A stretch of DNA of 16,289 nucleotides, taken from the NCBI GenBank assembly GCA_028293225.1, contig JAQGPE010000715.1, forward strand, positions 1 to 16,289. The letters are read 5' to 3'. The first letter of the stretch is position 1; every line of letters starts with the position of its first letter. The position numbers were made by a program, and so were the translations under genes. Positions 1 through 10,104 of this stretch are shown piece after piece. The notes beneath the pieces were generated by a model. It saw only the letters and a list, made by a program, of their open reading frames with translations. It had not been told where the DNA came from and searched no databases. Origin of the DNA: Akkermansiaceae bacterium (lineage in GTDB: Bacteria > Verrucomicrobiota > Verrucomicrobiia > Verrucomicrobiales > Akkermansiaceae).

Positions 1-42
1 AGTCCCATGAGTGTGTCAGGTGGAGGTTCAGTTCGATATAGA

Positions 43-84
43 CGCGAAAATCGCGCCGGAGCAATGAGAATTCCGCTACGGAAT
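43..84. other. Two short hairpins downstream of the hybrid kinase gene
   Basis: Two small perfect inverted repeats lie just past the 3' end of the minus-strand kinase gene. CGCGA-AAA-TCGCG is at 43-55 and ATTCCG-CTA-CGGAAT at 70-84. They could help end transcription of the kinase, but neither is followed by a T-run on that strand and the stems are only 5-6 bp. I see no gene in the first 107 bases. Confidence 0.3.
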
Positions 85-107
85 CGGAACTGCCACCCTC
101 GCCGGGC

Positions 108-2330
<2,223 letters not shown>

Positions 2331-2393
2331 GGTTTAGTGATCCCTATCGTCAGGAAATCTCAAGGCTAATCGAAACGCCTTCATCGCCCGGTT

Positions 2394-2903
2394 TCATCCG
2401 CCTTCCACCTTCTCGGAATCGACCGCCTCCGTGCGTTTCTGCTCCTCCGCCTCGTACCACTTCTCCAGAGCTTCCAACGGCTTCCTCCCGGTCTCGGCGA
2501 GCGGCAGCTTCCGCCAGTTCGAAAACGGAATGATCCTCCAGCCCTCCCCGGCCTTCCGGAGATACAGAGGCTCGATCACCCGCCCCGCACCCGGCCCGCC
2601 GATGATCAACACGACCACTGCGAAATCACCTTCCGCCTTCTCCGCCACCGCCTCGGTCTTGCGCTCCGGCTGTCCGGTGATTTCGACCAGGCGACGGGCC
2701 TTCTGCCGAAAGTAATCGCCCTCCATCCCGCCTGCTGACTCCCCGGCACCCTCGATCCGCTTCAGCGCCGCCGTTTCGTCCTTCGCGGCACAGTCCTTCT
2801 GAAAGGCCTTCACGACCTCCAGCGGGCTTTCCGCCAGCGCCGTCGCGTGCAGCATCAATCCCAAAGCCGCGACGTTGAGTGCTCCCCCCAGAATGCTTTT
2901 CAT
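2394..2903 (-). CDS. Small exported protein, possible NTF2-like fold
   Basis: I do not recognise a named family. The product is 169 residues, with a typical signal peptide (MKS, a hydrophobic stretch to about residue 20, probable cleavage after ALA at 22-24), so it should act in the periplasm or outside the cell. The mature part starts with a helix (PLEVVKAFQKDCAAKD), then a strand-rich segment with VVVLIIGG and a C-terminal WRIIPF, ending in a charged Glu/Lys tail. The helix-then-sheet order with a closing 'GWRI' strand resembles small NTF2-like/DUF4878-type proteins; this is an inference from pattern only. The ATG at 2903 is preferred over a start five codons upstream because an AGAAGG sequence sits 6 bases before it and the signal peptide begins there. 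It starts 11 bases after the glpR stop, so the two are almost certainly cotranscribed. Confidence 0.8.
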   Translation of the reverse strand: MKSILGGALNVAALGLMLHATALAESPLEVVKAFQKDCAAKDETAALKRIEGAGESAGGMEGDYFRQKARRLVEITGQPERKTEAVAEKAEGDFAVVVLIIGGPGAGRVIEPLYLRKAGEGWRIIPFSNWRKLPLAETGRKPLEALEKWYEAEEQKRTEAVDSEKVEGG

Positions 2904-2914
2904 ACGTCGCCTTC

Positions 2915-3685
2915 TCAATCGTCCGCGATGGAAATCTCCATCCCCGCCTGCCGCAGCAGCTTCAGGTTTTCCTCGTCCGCCAGCCGGTCGGTGATCACCC
3001 GGTGGATCTGGCCCGGCCGCGCAAAGATATGGCTGCTCGACACCCCCAGCTTGCTGTGATCCGCCAGAATCACGACCTTCTCCACATTCGGCAGCAGCCG
3101 CTCCTTTAACAGCCCGTGCCCCGGATTGATGTCCATCGCTCCGTGCCGGGGGTCGAGCCCGTCCACCCCCAGAAAAGCCCAGCGCACCAGATACCGGCGG
3201 ATCGAGTCCTCCGCCACCACGCCGGTGTAGGCGCAGGAACGGTCCTCATAGTTTCCGCCGGTGGAGATCAGGTTGATGTTCGGCCGCTTGGCCAGCGCCA
3301 CCACCACATGGTGAGCGTTGGTGATCACCGTCAGTGAAATATCGAACGGCAGCGCCTCCGCCATCCGCAGTACGGTGGAACTCGCATCCAGAAAGATCAC
3401 ATCCCGCGGATTGACCATCTGCACCGCCGCCGCGGCGATCGCCAGCTTGGCCTCGTGGTGGAATCCGGCCCGCTCGGGCAGCGGCAGTCCACCGCGCGCC
3501 GAGCCCATCGGCAGCACCGCGCCACCATGGGTCCGCTCCAGTTCGCCCGCGTCGTGCAACTGGGCGAGATCCTTGCGCACGGTCTCATGGCTGACCCCGA
3601 GATGGCTCGCCAGTTCCAGACTGCGAACGCTGCCGGTCTGCTGGAGCTGCCGCAGGATTTGTTGATGGCGTTGCAGAGGAAGCAT
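2915..3685 (-). CDS. glpR: DeoR/GlpR-family transcriptional regulator
   Basis: This is a 256-residue repressor of the DeoR family. The N-terminal winged helix-turn-helix covers about residues 5-58, with the family signature around SHLGVSHETVRKDL and the GELERTHGGAV wing. The C-terminal DeoRC effector domain (about 75-235) has the sugar-phosphate loop DASST at 100-104, TNA at 122-124, STGG at 141-144 and a D-H-S-K segment at 209-212. The domain order and length are normal for the family. It is divergent from the barrel-glpF-glpK-glpD genes, so it most likely represses them and responds to glycerol 3-phosphate, as GlpR does in other bacteria. The ligand is inferred from position only; other DeoR members bind other sugar phosphates. 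The start has no clear Shine-Dalgarno sequence. Confidence 0.9.
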   Translation of the reverse strand: MLPLQRHQQILRQLQQTGSVRSLELASHLGVSHETVRKDLAQLHDAGELERTHGGAVLPMGSARGGLPLPERAGFHHEAKLAIAAAAVQMVNPRDVIFLDASSTVLRMAEALPFDISLTVITNAHHVVVALAKRPNINLISTGGNYEDRSCAYTGVVAEDSIRRYLVRWAFLGVDGLDPRHGAMDINPGHGLLKERLLPNVEKVVILADHSKLGVSSSHIFARPGQIHRVITDRLADEENLKLLRQAGMEISIADD

Positions 3686-3719
3686 GAAAATGAGGCGTCA
3701 CAAGCGGGTGCGGCATCCC

Positions 3720-3725
3720 ATTACA
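3720..3725 (-). promoter_or_regulatory. Candidate -10 box for glpR
   Basis: Read on the minus strand the hexamer is TGTAAT, five of six matches to TATAAT. It lies 34 bases upstream of the glpR start codon, giving a short leader of about 28 bases. The -35 region (about 3743-3748, GCGACC) is a poor match, which fits a promoter that is weak or needs an activator. Prediction by eye only. Confidence 0.4.
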
Positions 3726-3748
3726 AAAATAAATTCACAGCCGGTCGC

Positions 3749-3793
3749 TTGGATTTCAATGGGAGCATGGGACCGAATCCCAAGCAAATCCAA
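3749..3793. promoter_or_regulatory. Nested inverted repeats in the glpR/glp control region
   Basis: An outer pair of 8-bp arms, TTGGATTT (3749-3756) and AAATCCAA (3786-3793), encloses an inner pair, TGGGA (3768-3772) and TCCCA (3778-3782). The element sits just upstream of the predicted glpR promoter and far (about 190 bp) from the barrel gene. It could be a regulator binding site or part of a structured leader. It does not resemble the E. coli GlpR consensus operator. Confidence 0.45.
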
Positions 3794-3902
3794 CCGAAAT
3801 GATGCGCAGCCCTTGCACCTCTCTGCAAATGCCCCAACAGGTCCGCAAACGTCTCCATTTGTCAGGGTTTCAAGCGAATGGTGATGAAATAGAAATCCCT
3901 TT

Positions 3903-3919
3903 CAAAGAGCGCCAAAGAG
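3903..3919. promoter_or_regulatory. Direct repeat CAAAGAG-CGC-CAAAGAG, candidate operator
   Basis: Two identical 7-bp copies lie at 3903-3909 and 3913-3919. Their starts are 10 bp apart, so both would lie on the same face of the helix. The pair is about 60 bases upstream of the barrel gene start, where a repressor site would block the plus-strand promoter. DeoR-family proteins often bind direct repeats, so this is my first choice for the GlpR operator, but that is inference. Confidence 0.4.
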
Positions 3920-3947
3920 GTCGAGGGATCATCGGAAACCCATTTTG

Positions 3948-3965
3948 TGAGATCGAAAAATCTCA
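3948..3965. promoter_or_regulatory. Inverted repeat TGAGAT-N6-ATCTCA before the barrel gene
   Basis: Perfect 6-bp arms (3948-3953 and 3960-3965) are separated by CGAAAA and end 14 bases before the ATG of the outer-membrane protein. In RNA this would form a small hairpin covering the position where a ribosome binding site would normally be. In DNA it could be a second operator half-site pair. Confidence 0.35.
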
Positions 3966-3979
3966 ACCCAAGCGATCCT

Positions 3980-4732
3980 ATGAGAACCCGGCATTACCTG
4001 CTGATCGCCACCTTGACGGCGATCCCCACCCAACTCCTGCTCGCAGGAGATCCCACGACGGACTCCCCCGCCGCGACCAAAACCGTCACGTCCGATCCCA
4101 CCGATCCTGAGGGAGATTTCAAATTCTCCCTCAGCGCCGGCTACGAGTCCCGCCACATCTACCGGGGCGCCGACTCCAGCCTGGGCGCCGCCAACCTCTG
4201 GCAGGGCATCGATGTCGACTACAAGGACTTCTTCCACTTCAACCTCTACCACGGCAGCGGCCTCGGCTCCAAGTATGAGGAGCTCACGCCCAGCGCCTAC
4301 ATTCACCATGACTTCGGTCCGGTCGATGCCGCCTTCGGGGTGATCTGGTATCACTTTCCCGACTACCATTCGTCCGACAGCGTGGAGTACTACCTGCGCT
4401 TCTCGCACGACTTCAAGAACGGCATCGGGACCTGGCTCCACGTCGGCTACAATCAGGATGCCGACGGCTACTATGAGGAGTTCGGAGTGAAATACACCAA
4501 GGACATCACCGACAAGCTGTCGATCTCACCCTACACCGCGATCGCCTTTTCCCAGCACTACCGCGGCACCGGGGACGACGGACTCGACCAGATCACCGTA
4601 GGGCTGAACGCGCCCTACAAGATCACCCCGCGCCTGACCGCCACGCCTGCCGTGGGACTCGCGCTGCCGATGGATACCTTCGACGGCGACAAGGAGCTCT
4701 GGGGGGCTTTCACGCTCTCCTTCAAGTTCTGA
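3980..4732 (+). CDS. Outer-membrane beta-barrel protein of the glycerol operon
   Basis: This 250-residue product has a Sec signal peptide (MRTR, hydrophobic YLLIATLTAIPTQLLLAG, cleavage near residue 22) and then alternating polar/aromatic strands through to a final LSFKF. A terminal Phe after alternating residues is the usual outer-membrane barrel insertion signal. The first strand region, AGYESRHIYRG, resembles the start of TorF-type (Gcw_chp) putative porins; I call this family only tentatively. It is the first gene of the plus-strand glycerol operon, 42 bp before glpF, so it may admit glycerol or a glycerol-containing compound across the outer membrane. The ATG at 3980 is chosen over an in-frame GTG at 3947 because the signal peptide starts there. 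No Shine-Dalgarno sequence is visible. Confidence 0.82.
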   Translation: MRTRHYLLIATLTAIPTQLLLAGDPTTDSPAATKTVTSDPTDPEGDFKFSLSAGYESRHIYRGADSSLGAANLWQGIDVDYKDFFHFNLYHGSGLGSKYEELTPSAYIHHDFGPVDAAFGVIWYHFPDYHSSDSVEYYLRFSHDFKNGIGTWLHVGYNQDADGYYEEFGVKYTKDITDKLSISPYTAIAFSQHYRGTGDDGLDQITVGLNAPYKITPRLTATPAVGLALPMDTFDGDKELWGAFTLSFKF

Positions 4733-4774
4733 AAACCACCGCACTTCTCTCTCAACTGTCAACCAACCCAAGTC

Positions 4775-5530
4775 ATGAACGCCTATCTCGCAGAATTCGT
4801 CGGCACCGCCATCCTGATCCTCCTCGGTAACGGGGTGGTCGCCAATGTGGTGCTCACCAAAACCAAGGGCAACAACGGCGGCTGGATCGTCATCACCGCC
4901 GGCTGGGCCATGGCCGTCGGTCTCGCGGTCTACGCCACGGGCCGTATTTCCGGCGCCCACCTGAACCCGGCCGTCACCATCGCCCTCGCCGCGGGCGGAG
5001 GTTTCTCCTGGAGCCTGGTTCCCGGCTACATCGCCGCCCAGATCGCCGGCGGCATCGCCGGTTCCACCCTGGTCTGGCTCACCTACCTCAGCCACTGGGG
5101 ACTGACCCAGGATAAAGGGGGCAAACTCGCCTGCTTCAGCACCGGCCCGGCCGTCCGCGCCACCGTGCCGAACTTCATCACCGAGTTCATCGGCACCGCC
5201 ATGCTGGTCTTCGCCGTCATGGCCATCGGCAAGGTCGATGCCGGTTCCCTCGTCGCGGTCGGCAAGCCCCTCGCCAGTCTGAATGCCTCCTGGTGGTCCC
5301 CTGCCCTGGTTTCGGCCACGGTCTTCGCCATCGGCCTCTCGCTCGGCGGACCTACCGGCTACGCGATTAATCCCGCCCGCGACCTCGGACCGAGAATCGC
5401 CCATGCAATCCTGCCAATCGCGGGTAAGGGTTCCTCTGACTGGGGCTACGCCTGGATCCCCGTCCTTGGCCCCATCGCCGGCGGTCTCGCCGGAATCGGC
5501 CTCTTCAACCTGCTCGGCTTCGCCGCCTGA
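4775..5530 (+). CDS. glpF: Glycerol uptake facilitator (aquaglyceroporin, MIP family)
   Basis: This is a 251-residue inner-membrane channel for facilitated glycerol diffusion. Both pore half-helices are present: SGAHLNPAVT with NPA at 64-66, and AINPARDLGPR with NPARD at 199-203. The Asp after the second NPAR and the GGPTGYAINP context are typical of glycerol-conducting rather than water-only channels. Six hydrophobic spans and two re-entrant loops can be traced, at about 5-27, 37-57, 80-103, 132-152, 172-192 and 226-248. The length is normal for the family. It lies between the barrel gene and glpK (36-bp gap), as expected for coupling uptake to phosphorylation. The start codon follows a C/A-rich leader without a Shine-Dalgarno sequence. 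Confidence 0.95.
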   Translation: MNAYLAEFVGTAILILLGNGVVANVVLTKTKGNNGGWIVITAGWAMAVGLAVYATGRISGAHLNPAVTIALAAGGGFSWSLVPGYIAAQIAGGIAGSTLVWLTYLSHWGLTQDKGGKLACFSTGPAVRATVPNFITEFIGTAMLVFAVMAIGKVDAGSLVAVGKPLASLNASWWSPALVSATVFAIGLSLGGPTGYAINPARDLGPRIAHAILPIAGKGSSDWGYAWIPVLGPIAGGLAGIGLFNLLGFAA

Positions 5531-5566
5531 TCCAACCCACCCAGAAACCTTCACGATCCGCAACCC

Positions 5567-7066
<1,500 letters not shown>

Positions 7067-7084
7067 AAAAGAAAGAACCCGCCC

Positions 7085-7114
7085 GGCACGCGGAGGGTGG
7101 CCTCTCCGCGTGCC
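7085..7114 (+). terminator. Strong hairpin between glpK and glpD
   Basis: GGCACGCGGAG (7085-7095) pairs perfectly with CTCCGCGTGCC (7104-7114). The loop GGTGGCCT can close by a further G-U and G-C pair to a four-base TGGC loop. It is followed by a C/T-rich stretch, not a clean T-run. It lies 18 bases after the glpK stop and 26 before the glpD start. It may act as a partial terminator or an RNA-stability element giving glpF-glpK and glpD different expression levels. Confidence 0.6.
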
Positions 7115-7140
7115 CTCCTCTTCCCTCAACCTCCACTCCC

Positions 7141-8736
7141 ATGTCATTCTCCCGCTCCGAACACCTGGCCGCCATCAAGGCGCGCACGGAACCTTTTGAT
7201 TTCATCATCGTCGGCGGCGGCGCCACCGGACTCGGCGCCGCGGTCGATGCCGCCACCCGCGGCCACAGCGTCGCCCTCATCGAGATGGCCGACTTTGCCA
7301 AGGGCACGTCCTCGCGCTCGACCAAGCTGGTCCACGGCGGCGTCCGCTACCTGAAGCAGGGCAATGTCAGCCTCGTCCTGGAAGCCCTGCGCGAACGCGG
7401 CCGCCTGGCCAAAAACGCCCCGCACCTGGCCCACGATCTCGCCTTCGTCATCCCGAACTACAAATGGTGGGAAGGCCCCTTCTACGGCATCGGCATGAAG
7501 GTCTATGACCAGCTCGCCGGCAAGCTCGGCCTCGGCCCCAGCCGCATCCTTTCCCGGGAGGAAACCATCGAGGCCATCCCGACCGTCGAGACCGAGCACC
7601 TGACCGGGGGCGTGGTCTATCACGACGGCCAGTTCGACGACTCGCGCCTCGCCATCGACCTCGCCCAGACCGCCGCCGAGCACGGCGCTTTCCTGGTCAA
7701 CTACACCCGCTGCGTCGGCCTGCTGAAGGAGAACACCTTCATCACCGGCGTCCGCGCCATCGACAACGAGACCGGCGAGGAATTTACCATCCGCGGCAAA
7801 GCCGTGATCAATGCCACCGGCGTCTTCGTCGATGCCCTCCGCAAGCAGGACGTCCCGGACGCCAAAAGCATCGTCGCCGTTTCCCAGGGCATCCACATCG
7901 TGCTGCCAAAGGAATTCCTGCCCGGCAAGGCCGCCATCATGATCCCGAAAACCGAGGACGGCCGCGTGCTCTTCGCGGTGCCATGGCACGACCACGTCGT
8001 CGTCGGCACCACCGACACCCCGCTGCCGGAGCACAGCCTGGAGCCGCGCGCCCTGCCGGAGGAAATCGCCTTCATCATGGAGCACTGCGCCCGCTACCTG
8101 ACCCGCGATCCGAAGCCCGAGGATGTGCTCTCCGTCTACGCCGGTCTCCGCCCGCTGGTGAAAGCCGGCGATGGCCAGGACACCGCCGCCCTTTCCCGTG
8201 ACCACACCATCCTGGTCTCCGAGTCCGGCCTCATCACCGTCACCGGCGGCAAGTGGACCACCTATCGCAAGATGGGCGAGGACGTCATCGACCAGGCCGA
8301 AATGGTCGCCGGCGTGGAAAGCCGTCCCTGCCACACCGTCGACCTGCCGATCCACGGCTGGACCCACCAGCCGATCCCGGAGCCGAACCTCCAGGTCTAC
8401 GGCAGCGAGGCCGCCAACATCCGCGCCATGATCACGAAGGACGGCGCGCTCGGTCAGCGCGTCCACCCCGCTCTCGGCCTGACCCGCGCCGAAGTTCTCT
8501 GGCACGTCCGCGAGGAAATGGCCCGCACCGTCGAGGACGTCCTCGCCCGCCGCAGCCGCAGCCTCCTGCTCAATGCCCGCGCCAGCCAGCAGGCCGCCCT
8601 CATCGTCGCCGCCATCATGGCTGAAGAACTCGGCAAGGACTCCGCCTGGGAAAAGCAGCAGGTCGACGACTACCAGCGCCTGTCCCAAGGCTACATCTTC
8701 GGAACTCCCGAATCCACCCTTCAGCCGCAAGGCTGA
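7141..8736 (+). CDS. glpD: FAD-dependent glycerol-3-phosphate dehydrogenase
   Basis: This 531-residue enzyme oxidises sn-glycerol 3-phosphate to dihydroxyacetone phosphate and passes electrons to the quinone pool, working at the inner membrane surface. The FAD-binding Rossmann motif is at 20-30 (DFIIVGGGATG) with E48 in ALIE for the ribose. The family signature GTSSRSTKLVHGGVRYLKQGN follows at about 55-75, then the VPWHDHVVVGTTDTPL segment, GLRPLVK, and a C-terminal DAO_C helical domain. It is slightly longer than the E. coli protein (about 500 residues). The ATG at 7141 is chosen because an upstream in-frame start at 7033 would overlap glpK and add low-complexity residues encoded by the intergenic hairpin. 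It is the last gene of the operon. Confidence 0.95.
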   Translation: MSFSRSEHLAAIKARTEPFDFIIVGGGATGLGAAVDAATRGHSVALIEMADFAKGTSSRSTKLVHGGVRYLKQGNVSLVLEALRERGRLAKNAPHLAHDLAFVIPNYKWWEGPFYGIGMKVYDQLAGKLGLGPSRILSREETIEAIPTVETEHLTGGVVYHDGQFDDSRLAIDLAQTAAEHGAFLVNYTRCVGLLKENTFITGVRAIDNETGEEFTIRGKAVINATGVFVDALRKQDVPDAKSIVAVSQGIHIVLPKEFLPGKAAIMIPKTEDGRVLFAVPWHDHVVVGTTDTPLPEHSLEPRALPEEIAFIMEHCARYLTRDPKPEDVLSVYAGLRPLVKAGDGQDTAALSRDHTILVSESGLITVTGGKWTTYRKMGEDVIDQAEMVAGVESRPCHTVDLPIHGWTHQPIPEPNLQVYGSEAANIRAMITKDGALGQRVHPALGLTRAEVLWHVREEMARTVEDVLARRSRSLLLNARASQQAALIVAAIMAEELGKDSAWEKQQVDDYQRLSQGYIFGTPESTLQPQG

Positions 8737-8996
8737 TTCATGAGCATTCCCCCTGCCGCCGCACGGCAGCCACCGGAGGGGGGACACTCTTGTCCCCCTG
8801 CTCCCCGCCGCCTCGTCTGGCCCAAGGAAATCGCTTCCGAACCTCACCCGTCCTCCCCTCTTCGAGCCCTGCAAGGGCTCCTCGTCAAAGCGCAGGGTGA
8901 AACCATGAAATCTACGACACCTGGCGTAGCTGCACTTTTGAAAGCGCAACAAACCTAGTTCCTGTGTACGGCCTGAAGCAGCCGCCTCCGGTCCGC
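8737..8996. repeat. Hairpin-rich non-coding stretch, possible dispersed repeat
   Basis: This 260-bp gap lies between the converging glpD and NmrA-like genes. It contains three perfect inverted repeats: GGGGGACA-CTCT-TGTCCCCC at 8779-8798, GAGCCCT-GCA-AGGGCTC at 8864-8880, and CTACG-N8-CGTAG at 8912-8929. From about 8900 the sequence becomes clearly less GC-rich than its surroundings. The first palindrome would encode GHSCPP in one frame, a string I have seen in many spurious short proteins of Verrucomicrobiota; that recollection supports a dispersed element but cannot be confirmed here. The hairpins may also end glpD transcription. Confidence 0.45.
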
Positions 8997-9923
8997 TCAA
9001 ACCAGTCCCTTGTCCCGGCAATAGCGAGCCACCGTCTCCTCAACCGTGGGCAGATCACCGAACAACTCCCTCTGCTTTTGGGGATCGCTGCTGACATACC
9101 CGCCCTTCCGCAACCACGCCACCACAGCCAGGCTATCCCGCAGACGCGGCAGGAACGGGGTCACCAGCGGCAGCACGGTGAAAAGCAGGCGCGGAAAAGC
9201 AGGTTTGGCCACCACCGGTCTACCCAGAACCCGGGTGAAGGCCGCAGCCACCATCGCTCCGGTGGCCGGAACGTCACAGCCGATATCCACGCTCTGGTTC
9301 AGAGCCGAAGCCGGAAGCTCGAGCGCAGCCTGGGCTGTATACCGGGCCAGGTCCCGGGAGTAAACCAAGGCCATGGGCACGCCCGGAACAATGTCCGGGA
9401 ACACCCCCTTCCGGATCCTCTCGGGCACAATGTCCCTGGCCCGGTCCAGGAAAGCCCCGGCCCGCAGGGAGAGGTACGGCTGGCGCTTCTCGGCCAGGTA
9501 TTTCTCAGTCTCGAATTTCTGATAGAAATGAGGAACTTGGGATGCCTTGTCGCACTCAAGAATCGAAATCAGGACAAATCGCGGCACACCCGCATCCCGG
9601 GCTGCGTCCACCAGGCTCCGGTACCCCTCGGTGTCCGCCCGGGAGTTGTCGCCTTTCGTCCGGGCAGAGTGAGCGCTGAAGCCGGCCGCGCTCGCGACCA
9701 CTGCAGCCGCCCGGGGTTCGGCTGCCATGGCTCGCTGCAGGGAGGCTGGATCATTGAGATCGGCCACCACAAAATCCGTCACTCCGAGGGATTCAAGTTT
9801 CGTGCGGCTGCTGGTCGCCCGGACCATGGCTCTTACCCGCGCGCCCTTTTCCAGCAGGGCTTTGACAATGTCGGCACCCAGGGTCCCCGAGGCTCCCACG
9901 ACTGTGACTGTTCTCGTTTCCAT
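8997..9923 (-). CDS. NAD(P)-binding NmrA-like oxidoreductase
   Basis: This is a 308-residue atypical short-chain dehydrogenase-like protein. The Rossmann motif VTVVGASGTLG has its glycines at 10, 13 and 16, and basic residues in VRAMVRATSSRTK suggest a preference for NADP(H). A central segment (GVPRFVLISILECD) is the usual fourth strand of NmrA/YbjT-like proteins. It lacks the classical YxxxK catalytic pair, as this group often does, so substrate and reaction are unknown. The ATG at 9923 is chosen over a start 22 codons upstream because the first strand begins five residues later. Codons such as CGG, AGG, CGA, ATT, GTT, CTT and TTT are common here but rarer in the genes on either side, which hints at transfer. 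It converges with glpD and is separated by 181 bp from the next minus-strand gene. Confidence 0.82.
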   Translation of the reverse strand: METRTVTVVGASGTLGADIVKALLEKGARVRAMVRATSSRTKLESLGVTDFVVADLNDPASLQRAMAAEPRAAAVVASAAGFSAHSARTKGDNSRADTEGYRSLVDAARDAGVPRFVLISILECDKASQVPHFYQKFETEKYLAEKRQPYLSLRAGAFLDRARDIVPERIRKGVFPDIVPGVPMALVYSRDLARYTAQAALELPASALNQSVDIGCDVPATGAMVAAAFTRVLGRPVVAKPAFPRLLFTVLPLVTPFLPRLRDSLAVVAWLRKGGYVSSDPQKQRELFGDLPTVEETVARYCRDKGLV

Positions 9924-9975
9924 GGTTGCATCAAATCTTCGGACTTTATCAAAGCATGACATCGCTCCGGCAGAC

Positions 9976-9987
9976 GCAATTGATTGC
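9976..9987. promoter_or_regulatory. Inverted repeat GCAAT-TG-ATTGC upstream of the NmrA-like gene
   Basis: A perfect 5-bp dyad with a 2-bp centre lies about 50 bases upstream of the start at 9923. A second palindrome, AGTATACT at 10036-10043, gives TATACT (five of six -10 matches) on the minus strand, but with no good -35. Both are operator or promoter candidates for this gene. The rest of the 181-bp gap shows nothing further. Confidence 0.3.
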
Positions 9988-10104
9988 ATTTTCTTGAGCC
10001 GTCAAGCCCTGCCCCGCAGATCAGCGAGGTCTGCCAGTATACTACCTGGTCGCCGCGAAAGAGCGCCGCCTCTTCCAGATGTCGGCAAGACCTTCTGACT
10101 TCGA

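Noticed and set aside
3859..3890. TTGTCA with a possible -10 downstream as promoter of the glp operon
   Set aside because: At 17-bp spacing the -10 (TGATGA) is poor, and the better hexamer TGAAAT is 20 bp away; not reported as a promoter.
3947..3979. Upstream GTG start for the barrel protein
   Set aside because: It would put a polar 11-residue extension ahead of a good signal peptide and overlaps the inverted repeat at 3948-3965.
8740..8958. Short frame starting 3 bases after the glpD stop
   Set aside because: It reads through two palindromes, has no domain or signal, and has the look of repeat-derived sequence; treated as non-coding.
7144..9021. 625-codon minus-strand open frame opposite glpD
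   Set aside because: It is the mirror of a strongly supported glpD gene in GC-rich DNA, has a low-complexity Gly/Ala/Asp composition and no recognisable domain.
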